Positions 1-6,134 of a stretch of DNA of 7,344 nucleotides are shown here, piece by piece. The stretch's first letter is position 1, and each line of letters begins with the position of its first letter. The stretch lies in assembly GCA_004524385.1 (NCBI GenBank), contig SDNM01000073.1, positions 1-7,344 on the forward strand, given 5' to 3'. The position numbers and the translations under genes are program-made. This stretch comes from Promethearchaeota archaeon (GTDB lineage: Archaea; Asgardarchaeota; Lokiarchaeia; Sigyniarchaeales; SOKP01). The notes below the pieces were generated by a model. It worked only from the letters and a program-made list of their open reading frames with translations, did no database searches and was not told the DNA's origin.

Positions 1-56
1 ATATTGATAGTATTCATTTAAGAAATTTTATTTTAAATTTAGGCTATTTAATTCAA

Positions 57-866
57 ATGATATTTTTAATTAATTTTGTAAGAATTATGGAAAATTATAA
101 AGTTTTTATTAGAAAATACTTATTTACTAAGATTTGTTTGGCTTTAATTATATTTTCTTTCTTAGCTTTTTTCATTGATAGCTATTATAGACTATTTATT
201 TTACTCTCATTTTGGATATTTATTATAGGATTCTTTATAATTTATTTGATTGATTTAGGTTCAAAATTTTATACAAAAATAGATTTTAGAGGTTTTAAAT
301 TAAATTTGCTTAAATTTTGTATAGGAATTATTTTAATAGCTGTGGGCTCTACTTTAACTATGAGATTTTTGGTCGGAATCTTCGGATTAGGTATCCGTTT
401 TATAGGAGATATCCTTCAACTATTCGGATTAATTTTTATTTCATTTTTCTTTATTGCTATTCCTTCTTATAGTGAATATAATTGGCAAGATAAAATTATT
501 AGCGTTTTTTTAATGCATAAATCTGGTCTTTTTATCTATAAAAAGTCTTTTAGAGAAAAGGCCTCTCCAATTGATGAATCAGTCATTACAGGTACATTAA
601 CAACTATAAAAATGATGTTAGAACAAGTAAGCCACATTGATAGTATTTCTATAATTAAAAAGAAAGAAAAAATTCTAATCTTCCAACCTGGGAAATTTAT
701 TTATGGGGTTTTAATATGTGAGGAAGAGTTAGAATCCCTTAAAATTTTATTGAGTAAATTTATTAATAAAATTGAAACAATATATTCAAATATTCTTGAG
801 GATTGGGATAGAAACTTGAATGTTTTTACGCCAATTGAAGGCATCGCGAAGGAGATTTTTTATTAA
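57..866 (+). CDS. Multi-pass membrane protein with C-terminal longin/roadblock-like domain (5' end uncertain)
   Basis: Not a named family I can identify with certainty. Counting from the ATG at 57 (269 residues), hydrophobic segments lie near 24-41, 44-65, 83-105 and 112-136, giving about four membrane helices. A soluble tail of about 120 residues follows (147-269). The tail's order is a strand pair with an HKSGL turn (149-165), a helix beginning DESVITG (173-190), strands (195-220) and a long amphipathic helix (222-250). This matches the strand-strand-helix-strands-helix layout of longin/roadblock domains, which often bind or regulate small GTPases. That assignment is inferred from pattern, not from a search. 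A Ras-like GTPase gene begins 158 bases downstream on the same strand, which supports a GTPase-partner role. The start is unclear: there is no good ribosome binding site before 57 or before the in-frame ATG at 87, and the same frame is open back to base 3, so the gene may extend beyond the window. Confidence 0.7.
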   Translation: MIFLINFVRIMENYKVFIRKYLFTKICLALIIFSFLAFFIDSYYRLFILLSFWIFIIGFFIIYLIDLGSKFYTKIDFRGFKLNLLKFCIGIILIAVGSTLTMRFLVGIFGLGIRFIGDILQLFGLIFISFFFIAIPSYSEYNWQDKIISVFLMHKSGLFIYKKSFREKASPIDESVITGTLTTIKMMLEQVSHIDSISIIKKKEKILIFQPGKFIYGVLICEEELESLKILLSKFINKIETIYSNILEDWDRNLNVFTPIEGIAKEIFY

Positions 867-964
867 TAGCAGTATTTTCAACCAGAGTTATTATTTCAAA
901 TATAACAAATATGGACATCAAAATGTTATTAAAAACAATGATTATTTTCAATAAATATTAAATT

Positions 965-972
965 TTTAAATA
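965..972 (+). promoter_or_regulatory. Candidate TATA box for the small GTPase gene
   Basis: TTTAAATA matches the archaeal TATA consensus. Archaeal transcription starts about 26 bases downstream of the box centre, here near 995, leaving a leader of about 30 bases that would include the GGAGG at 1014-1018. The surrounding DNA is so AT-rich that similar octamers occur by chance, so this rests mainly on position. Confidence 0.35.
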
Positions 973-1013
973 AAAATCAATATTAGAAATATAATTACAA
1001 TTTAAGGGTTCTT

Positions 1014-1018
1014 GGAGG
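1014..1018 (+). promoter_or_regulatory. Shine-Dalgarno GGAGG that sets the GTPase start
   Basis: GGAGG is a strong match to the archaeal anti-Shine-Dalgarno sequence. It lies six bases before an in-frame ATT at 1025-1027 and far (120 bases) from the first in-frame ATG at 1139. Its position supports initiation upstream of the P-loop rather than at the ATG. Confidence 0.65.
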
Positions 1019-1024
1019 ATAACC

Positions 1025-1564
1025 ATTTCATCGGATTATGCTTTTAAAATCTGCATATTTGGAGATACGGGAGTTGGGAAAACCTCTTTAATTTCTCGAT
1101 ATCTAAATGACCAGTTCCAAAAAGATATTGGAAAAGATATGGAAAAATCAATGGGAGTTGATATCAATATGAAAAAACTAGTAGTAGATGATATAAAGAT
1201 TTCATTGCAGATATGGGATTTAGTAGGTGAGGAACGATTTAAAATTATGTTACCTTTTTATTTACGTGGATCATCTGGTTGTATTTTCATGTATGACATC
1301 ACTCGAGAGAAAACCTTGAATAATATAGGTGAATGGCTTAATATTTTTAAAAACAGTACAGCTGGAGAACAGATCCCAATTATAATGGTTGGAGGAAAAT
1401 CAGATCTTCAGGAAATGAGAACTATTTCTATTGAAAAAGCGATGAGTATATCAAAATCCCATGATTTTTATGATTATATTGAATGCTCTTCTAAAACGGG
1501 GGAAAATGTTGAGGTCTTATTCAATACATTAATTAGACTAATTTTAAAGAATGCTGGTTTGTAA
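1025..1564 (+). CDS. Ras/Rab-like small GTPase, probable ATT start
   Basis: A GTP-binding switch protein of 179 residues, the normal length for the Ras superfamily. With the start at ATT 1025 the motifs are: G1 P-loop GDTGVGKTS (13-21), switch I/G2 SMGVD (42-46), G3 WDLVGEERF (64-72), G4 GGKSD (123-127) and G5 CSSKTG near 158-163. The frame is closed by a stop at 992-994 and has no ATG before 1139; starting there would delete the P-loop, so the upstream non-ATG start is much more likely. Oddities: Ser replaces the usual switch I Thr, Glu replaces the catalytic Gln after DxxG, Gly replaces Asn in NKxD, and the stretch from the conserved Phe (31) to switch I is about four residues longer than in typical Rabs. 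The C-terminus (KNAGL) has no cysteine, so it is not lipidated by CAAX or Rab-type prenylation. It probably acts at or near the membrane through a partner; the longin/roadblock-like gene just upstream is the candidate. Confidence 0.9.
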   Translation: MSSDYAFKICIFGDTGVGKTSLISRYLNDQFQKDIGKDMEKSMGVDINMKKLVVDDIKISLQIWDLVGEERFKIMLPFYLRGSSGCIFMYDITREKTLNNIGEWLNIFKNSTAGEQIPIIMVGGKSDLQEMRTISIEKAMSISKSHDFYDYIECSSKTGENVEVLFNTLIRLILKNAGL

Positions 1565-1732
1565 AATCTAAAATTAGCAATAAATTTATCTAACGTTGAA
1601 TAATATTTTTGTATTTTATGTTAATTATTTTTAAGAATTGAACAATAATTTTATAAAAAAAAGTCTTTCTTTTTATGAAATTCTTTTAAGAAAAATTAAA
1701 ATTCAGTATTTAATTTTTCAAAATAATAAAAA

Positions 1733-1745
1733 TTTTATTATAATA
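1733..1745 (+). promoter_or_regulatory. Possible TATA element of the flavoprotein / Fe-S operon
   Basis: TTTTATTATAATA lies in the 216-base gap between the GTPase and the flavoprotein gene. A start about 26 bases downstream would fall near 1765, just before or at the AAAGGT ribosome-binding candidate. The whole gap is A/T-dominated, with short T runs at 1606-1610 and 1628-1632 that could serve as weak archaeal terminators for the GTPase transcript. I see no other gene in it. Confidence 0.25.
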
Positions 1746-1764
1746 CATAAAATACAAATAAAAT

Positions 1765-1770
1765 AAAGGT
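1765..1770 (+). promoter_or_regulatory. Weak ribosome binding site (AAAGGT) of the flavoprotein gene
   Basis: AAAGGT sits ten bases before the ATG at 1781. It also abuts an out-of-frame ATG at 1771, which would encode only six residues before a stop at 1789-1791. The flavoprotein frame has a stop at 1772-1774, so 1781 is its first possible ATG. Confidence 0.4.
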
Positions 1771-1780
1771 ATGAATAATT

Positions 1781-3265
1781 ATGTCGTATAAGGCACCCGA
1801 TGAGAAAGATTTAGAAGCAATGATTGGGATAGTGGGAAAGAATTATGCCTCCAACAATAAAGCAATCACCGCTTCTTATCTGGCTAAATCGGTAATGGGT
1901 TTAGAAAGTCAAATCCCAGATATTGTAGTACGACCAAAATACACGGAAGAGATACGCAAAATATTAATCTATTGTTCAGCAGAAAAGATCGCAGTAAGTC
2001 CTATTTCTGGGGGTCTCTCTGGTGGTTTTGCGTGTCCAACAATTAAACCAGCAGGCGTTTTACTAGATTTAGGTAGAATGAATAGGATATTAGAAATCGA
2101 TGAGGCGAATCGATACGCAATCGTTGAGCCTGGTGTCACTAACGGGGGTCTATGGGCTTATATGGAGAAATATCATCCTGATTGGGCTCCACCTATAGCT
2201 GACGGGGCTCCTCCCGCTGCGACTGTAATGGGTGATGCAATTGATAGAGGATTCTCTCTCTATACGTCAAGTGTAGGACCTCAAGGAGATAACTTTATGT
2301 GTGCAGAAATCGTATTTCCTAACGGAGATGTTGTAAGAACAGGTTCTTGGGCGCTTCCTTTTGCAAAACCTTTCTACAAATTTGGTATTGGTCCAGACAT
2401 GTGGTCGTTTTTAATGGGAAGCCAAGGAGCTCTCGGAGTTGTCACAAAAGCCGCAGTAAAAATTTATCCTCATCCTAAGCATAAAACGGTTGTAGCGTGG
2501 GGAATGTCAAATCCTTATGATATGCAGGACCTAACTCTTGAAGTGGGTCACCAAGAATTCGGAATCAGCCATAACACCGTAATGGTTCAGGGAGGTAATT
2601 ATCCCCTTGTTATGACACGTTGGCCTAAGGATAAAGTTCCACATGAATATGAATTCTTTAAGGAAATTGGAATTCCGGAATGGTGGATGAATTGGGAGTG
2701 CTGGGCTCAAACTCAAGAGGAATTGGATTATGTTGTGAAACGAATAAATTCGATGGCAGAAGATTTCAAAAAGAATCGTGCTAAGGATGGTGCTGCTATG
2801 AAACCATGGGAATTGCATCCTAAACAAATAGCTAGTAGAATGAAAAAGCCAAATAAAATCGCAGTACCTTATAGTTTTTGGGACGCAGGTTTCTTATTTA
2901 TTACTTGGTATACTCCTTGGAATGAGTGTGCAGAATTTGCTGAGATGTATAATGCAGAAATGGAGAAACGCGATATCCCTCCAGTAATGTGGATTGCGAG
3001 CATTGAACGATGTAGACAAGCAATTTGTATGCCAATCATTTGCTTTGATTCTACTAAGGATGAGGACTTCGAAAAAGTACAAGATCTAAACGCTGTGACA
3101 ACGGAATATTCATTGAAGAGGGGATGGCTTAATTACAGACCTGATCCATTTATCCACATTCAAGCGTATTACCAAGCAGGTATGTATTGGAAATATTTAA
3201 GAGCGTTTAAAAAGTTAGTAGATCCTAATATGATAATGCATCCAGGAAGACTTGCTCTTCCATAA
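1781..3265 (+). CDS. FAD-binding oxidoreductase of the VAO / 4-cresol dehydrogenase type
   Basis: A 494-residue flavoprotein, close to the length of p-cresol methylhydroxylase and vanillyl-alcohol oxidase flavoprotein subunits. The FAD-binding domain covers about 46-230. It contains SGGLSGG (76-82), LDLGRMNRILEID (95-107), VEPGVTNGGL (115-124), an IDRG element (154-157), EIVFPNGDVVRTG (176-188) and a GPD...GSQGALGVVTK segment (204-223). These match the VAO/PCMH family block by block. The C-terminal cap/substrate domain ends in LVDPNMIMHPGR (479-490), the family's usual DPN-x-I-x-x-PG close. No signal peptide or membrane helix is visible, so the enzyme is probably cytosolic. It is followed after 19 bases by a double-CCG Fe-S protein, which should accept electrons from the reduced FAD. 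The substrate is not evident; a phenolic or other hydroxylated organic compound is possible from family membership only. Whether FAD is covalently bound cannot be told without alignment to the His/Tyr ligands. A general glycolate/lactate dehydrogenase (GlcD) label is less specific but not excluded as to substrate. Confidence 0.88.
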   Translation: MSYKAPDEKDLEAMIGIVGKNYASNNKAITASYLAKSVMGLESQIPDIVVRPKYTEEIRKILIYCSAEKIAVSPISGGLSGGFACPTIKPAGVLLDLGRMNRILEIDEANRYAIVEPGVTNGGLWAYMEKYHPDWAPPIADGAPPAATVMGDAIDRGFSLYTSSVGPQGDNFMCAEIVFPNGDVVRTGSWALPFAKPFYKFGIGPDMWSFLMGSQGALGVVTKAAVKIYPHPKHKTVVAWGMSNPYDMQDLTLEVGHQEFGISHNTVMVQGGNYPLVMTRWPKDKVPHEYEFFKEIGIPEWWMNWECWAQTQEELDYVVKRINSMAEDFKKNRAKDGAAMKPWELHPKQIASRMKKPNKIAVPYSFWDAGFLFITWYTPWNECAEFAEMYNAEMEKRDIPPVMWIASIERCRQAICMPIICFDSTKDEDFEKVQDLNAVTTEYSLKRGWLNYRPDPFIHIQAYYQAGMYWKYLRAFKKLVDPNMIMHPGRLALP

Positions 3266-3270
3266 AAAAA

Positions 3271-3276
3271 GAGGTG
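3271..3276 (+). promoter_or_regulatory. Ribosome binding site GAGGTG of the Fe-S protein gene
   Basis: GAGGTG lies eight bases before the ATG at 3285. It favours that start over an in-frame ATG at 3252, which would overlap the end of the flavoprotein gene and add eleven residues (MLFHKKRGEKK) with no supporting site. Confidence 0.7.
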
Positions 3277-3284
3277 AAAAAAAA

Positions 3285-4670
3285 ATGGCTAAAACTGGAA
3301 TGGATAGATTAAATGAATTGAAAAAAGAGATATTTAAATGTATACACTGTAAAGCATGCAGATTTGCTTATTCTGGAGAACCTAGTAGAAAAGGTATTGG
3401 TGAATTTAAAGGAAAACAAGGCACTGTATTATATGAAGGGATGGTAGACTCCTGCCCCGCAGGTATAGAATATGGATGGGAAGCTTTTTGGAATGCAGGG
3501 AAAATTTGGATTGCTCGCTCAATTTTATCTGGTGATTTAGAATTTACTGAAGAAGTAAGAGATGTGATTTTACCATGTATCACATGCGGTCAATGTTCTG
3601 CGCAATGTGAAAATAAGATCCCTACGGTAGATATAATTGAATCCTTACGGGCTGCTTGTGTAGAATCAGGAGTTCCCTTAATAGATAAGCACGCTTTAGT
3701 GGACGGACTAGTTAAAGAAAGAAACAATCCTTATGGTGGTGCTGCAGATGAACGCTTTAAATGGGCAAAAGATGCGGGCTTAGATAAGTTTGTTAATAAT
3801 AAGGACGCAAAGATTGCTTATTACGTTGGTTGTACCGCAAGCTATAGACAAATAGAAGTCGCTATCGCAACAGCAAAATTATTTGAGCAATTAGGCATGA
3901 ATTTTACATTAATAGAAGATGAAGTTTGCTGTGGAAGCCCATTCTTTAGAATTGGTGAAGTTAATACAGCTCAAACATTAATGAAAAAGAACCTTGAAGC
4001 ATTTAAAAATGTAAAAAAGGTATATTTCTCTTGCGCGGGTTGTTATAGAACCTTTACAATTGATTATCCTAAATGGATGGCTGAAGGAGAAAAGCTTCCC
4101 TTCAAAACGCAACATGCCTTTGAGTTAGTTGCCAAATTAATTCAAGATAAGAAGATTAAATTCAAACCAAATGCCGAACTTAAGGGTAAAGTGGTAACAT
4201 ATCACGATCCATGCCACACAGGAAGACATTTCGCTATAGACATGGAACAAGAAATGATTAAAGAATCTAAAAATCTTATGTTTGACAGCAGGAAAATTAA
4301 ACAAAAAATCGATGAATGGTTTGAAATCCCGAGAATTATCCTCAAAAAACTTGAAGAAGATGTCGGAATCGTATTTAAAGAAATGTATCGTATTAAACTT
4401 AATTCAATGTGTTGTGGAGCCGGCGGAGGAGTACGAGCAGGTTATCCCGATTTCTCATTAAGGACAGCAAGTCTAAGATGTGATGAAGCTAATGCGGTAG
4501 GTGCCGATATCTTAACAACCGAATGCCCCTTTTGCTGGCGTAACCTAAGTGACTCAAACGAGCTGTACGAGCACGATTTAATGGTTTTGGGAATTCTCCA
4601 AATGATAACTGAATACGAGCTCTTAGATATTCTTCAAAAACCAACTGAAGCAGATTTATTAGGTAAATAA
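3285..4670 (+). CDS. HdrD/GlcF-like iron-sulfur protein with two CCG domains
   Basis: A 461-residue electron-transfer subunit, cytosolic with no membrane segment. The first N-terminal cysteine group is C19-x2-C22-x2-C25 with a distant C57-Pro. The second is C98-x2-C101-x2-C104-x3-C108. Together they suggest two [4Fe-4S] clusters of the HdrC/GlpC kind. Two CCG (cysteine-rich) domains follow. The first has C183, C215-C216-G and C250-x2-C253; the second has HDPC310H, C376-C377-GAGGG and C414-x2-C417. In HdrB/HdrD these domains bind non-cubane [4Fe-4S] clusters. All CCG cysteines are present, so the protein looks functional. The second CCG domain has an insertion of roughly 25 residues between HTGRH and the EIPR segment. 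It is translationally close to the preceding FAD subunit (19-base gap), forming a flavoprotein/Fe-S pair comparable in layout to GlcD-GlcF or GlcD-HdrD units. The final electron acceptor (heterodisulfide, quinone, ferredoxin or another) is not shown by the sequence, and no HdrE-like membrane subunit is present here. Confidence 0.9.
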   Translation: MAKTGMDRLNELKKEIFKCIHCKACRFAYSGEPSRKGIGEFKGKQGTVLYEGMVDSCPAGIEYGWEAFWNAGKIWIARSILSGDLEFTEEVRDVILPCITCGQCSAQCENKIPTVDIIESLRAACVESGVPLIDKHALVDGLVKERNNPYGGAADERFKWAKDAGLDKFVNNKDAKIAYYVGCTASYRQIEVAIATAKLFEQLGMNFTLIEDEVCCGSPFFRIGEVNTAQTLMKKNLEAFKNVKKVYFSCAGCYRTFTIDYPKWMAEGEKLPFKTQHAFELVAKLIQDKKIKFKPNAELKGKVVTYHDPCHTGRHFAIDMEQEMIKESKNLMFDSRKIKQKIDEWFEIPRIILKKLEEDVGIVFKEMYRIKLNSMCCGAGGGVRAGYPDFSLRTASLRCDEANAVGADILTTECPFCWRNLSDSNELYEHDLMVLGILQMITEYELLDILQKPTEADLLGK

Positions 4671-4676
4671 TAGTAT

Positions 4677-4712
4677 ACGAGCGTTTTGCTCGTTAAATTT
4701 TATTTTTTTTTT
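4677..4712 (+). terminator. Hairpin plus T-run terminator after the redox operon
   Basis: Seven bases after the Fe-S gene stop is a perfect six-base-pair stem, ACGAGC (4677-4682) with GCTCGT (4688-4693), closed by a GTTTT loop. It is followed by TTTT at 4698-4701 and ten T at 4703-4712. T-runs alone can terminate archaeal transcription; the added GC-rich hairpin resembles a bacterial intrinsic terminator. It lies between convergent genes. On the minus strand there is no comparable T-run, so it probably serves only the plus-strand operon. Confidence 0.75.
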
Positions 4713-4739
4713 AACATCTTTTATCGAAATTTAAAGGTT

Positions 4740-5924
4740 TTATTTTAAAAAGTCTTCAAGGAGATTGTAGACAGTTTCCAAAATTTCTAAATCCGGTAAA
4801 AAAGTAAGCCTTATATGGTCTTTACCATAATTGCCAAAACCAGACCCATAAACGCCGCAGATTCCTGTTTTTCTAACCAGATCTATTATAAATTCCTTAT
4901 CATTCTTCCATTGAGTATATTCATTGAAATCTATTTTCGGAAATAAATAAAAAGCTCCTTCTGGCTTAATGCATGAGATGCCTTCGATTTGTCGTAGTCT
5001 CTTATAGGAATAATCACGTCTTTCTTTTAATTTCTTGACCATATCATCAGTATGATGTCCTGGATTTTTTAAAGCTTCTATGGCTGCGAATTGTGCTATA
5101 GAATTTGCGCATAATCTTGCTCGCGCCATTTTTTGTAAGCCTTCTTTCAACTCATTAAGTTTATCTTCGGGGTCGTGATAATAAAGATAACCGATTCTCC
5201 ATCCAGTAGCAAGATGAGCTTTTGAAAAGCCATTCATTCCTATTATGGGAACATCTTTACTAAGGGATGCGGGACATGTAAATTCTTTTTCATAGATAAT
5301 CTGATCGTATATTTCATCTGATATAACTGGCAGGTCATATTCTCCGGCAATGTCTATTATTTCTTTTATCTTTTTACTGCTATAAACTACTCCAGTTGGA
5401 TTGTTTGGGGAGGCTAATAAGATAGCTTGTGTTTTATCCGTTACTTTCTTTCTTAAATCGTCGATATTAGGGTCCCAATCGTTACTTTCGTCAAGTTCAT
5501 ATTCAACGGGGATACCGTCAAAAAACTTAGCGTAATTAATATAAACTGGATATGATGGTCCAGGAATTAATATTTCTTTGTTTTTCTCAATTAAACCTGC
5601 AATAACGAAGAGGATTCCCTCAGTAACACCAGAAGTAATTAACACATCATCAGCTGTAATTGTTAACTTGTTTTTATGATTTTCATGTTTGCTAATTTCT
5701 TCGCGAAGCTCGTATACGCCCAAAGAATCAACGTAAAAATTTTGGCCCTTAAACGTCGCATTGGCTAAAGCTTGTGAAATATATTTAGGTGTCTTAAAAT
5801 CGTATTTTACTGGATCCCCAATATTTAGGTGGTAGACTTTTCTGCCACTCTTTGCAACTTCATTGGCAACAACGGCAACATCCCTTATCGCATATTCTAA
5901 ATCGGTAATTCTCCTTGAAACCAT
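4740..5924 (-). CDS. Class I/II PLP-dependent aminotransferase (alanine/aspartate type)
   Basis: A 394-residue fold-type I aminotransferase of normal length, transferring amino groups between an amino acid and a 2-oxo acid in the cytosol. Visible landmarks are LNIGDP (33-38), a SGVTEG cofactor-phosphate loop (98-103), Y125 in GPSYPVY, SPNNPTG (172-178) with N174, SDEIYD (202-207) with D203 and Y206, GFSK (232-235) with K235 as the PLP Schiff-base lysine, R243 in GWRIGY, and R372 in IRLTFLP, which should bind the substrate carboxylate. The N-terminal YAIRDV is typical of archaeal AlaA/AlaT-like enzymes. Exact substrates (alanine, aspartate, glutamate or aromatic) cannot be fixed from sequence. 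It is convergent with the redox operon and divergent from the downstream repeat protein, so it is probably transcribed alone. There is no Shine-Dalgarno sequence just before the ATG, which fits a leaderless or near-leaderless message. Confidence 0.93.
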   Translation of the reverse strand: MVSRRITDLEYAIRDVAVVANEVAKSGRKVYHLNIGDPVKYDFKTPKYISQALANATFKGQNFYVDSLGVYELREEISKHENHKNKLTITADDVLITSGVTEGILFVIAGLIEKNKEILIPGPSYPVYINYAKFFDGIPVEYELDESNDWDPNIDDLRKKVTDKTQAILLASPNNPTGVVYSSKKIKEIIDIAGEYDLPVISDEIYDQIIYEKEFTCPASLSKDVPIIGMNGFSKAHLATGWRIGYLYYHDPEDKLNELKEGLQKMARARLCANSIAQFAAIEALKNPGHHTDDMVKKLKERRDYSYKRLRQIEGISCIKPEGAFYLFPKIDFNEYTQWKNDKEFIIDLVRKTGICGVYGSGFGNYGKDHIRLTFLPDLEILETVYNLLEDFLK

Positions 5925-5949
5925 TCAAATTCACTGGAGGAATATAAAA

Positions 5950-5957
5950 ATTTATAA
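5950..5957 (-). promoter_or_regulatory. TATA box of the aminotransferase gene
   Basis: Read on the minus strand this is TTATAAAT, a good archaeal TATA box. Its centre is about 29-30 bases before the A of the ATG (5924). With the usual spacing of 26-27 bases, transcription would begin within a few bases of the start codon. The lack of a GGAGG-like site before the ATG on this strand agrees. Confidence 0.5.
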
Positions 5958-5969
5958 CAATCTGAAATT

Positions 5970-6010
5970 ATTACTTTATTTTAATAATTGTTATTTTGCA
6001 GTAAAGTAAT
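5970..6010. repeat. Inverted repeat ATTACTTTA / TAAAGTAAT in the divergent intergenic region
   Basis: ATTACTTTA at 5970-5978 is the exact reverse complement of TAAAGTAAT at 6002-6010, with 23 bases between. It is upstream of both the aminotransferase (minus) and the repeat protein (plus). It could be an operator or a hairpin, but low sequence complexity makes chance plausible. Confidence 0.4.
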
Positions 6011-6024
6011 TGGTATTAAAATAA
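5976..6024. repeat. Interleaved 11-base inverted repeat
   Basis: TTATTTTAATA at 5976-5986 is the exact reverse complement of TATTAAAATAA at 6014-6024. It overlaps the 9-base repeat at 5970-6010, so the two stems cannot form fully at once. All bases are A or T, which lowers its significance. Confidence 0.35.
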
Positions 6025-6118
6025 TGTTATTATTTACATAAGAATAAGTGGGGGAAACATAAAAATAAAAGAGCGTATCATCATTAATATTTTAAAGTTA
6101 TAGTGATATAATTTTTAC

Positions 6119-6123
6119 GAGGT
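6119..6123 (+). promoter_or_regulatory. Ribosome binding site GAGGT for the GTG-started gene
   Basis: GAGGT lies eleven bases before the GTG at 6135, slightly long spacing but acceptable. A possible TATA element (TGATATAA, 6104-6111) is too close to leave a leader containing this site; TTAATATT just upstream, near 6084-6091, would fit better. Confidence 0.45.
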
Positions 6124-6134
6124 TTTTTAGATAA

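Noticed and set aside
911..961. Sixteen-codon ORF in the gap before the GTPase
   Set aside because: Short, low-complexity, no ribosome binding site and no recognisable motif. It is expected by chance in DNA of this composition.
1139..1564. GTPase starting at the first ATG (141 residues)
   Set aside because: This would remove the P-loop encoded immediately upstream in the same open frame, and there is no ribosome binding site close to that ATG.
2531..3583. Minus-strand open frames at 2531-2827, 2894-3082 and 3368-3583
   Set aside because: They lie wholly inside the flavoprotein and Fe-S genes on the opposite strand. Their translations show no domain pattern, while the plus-strand proteins match known families throughout.
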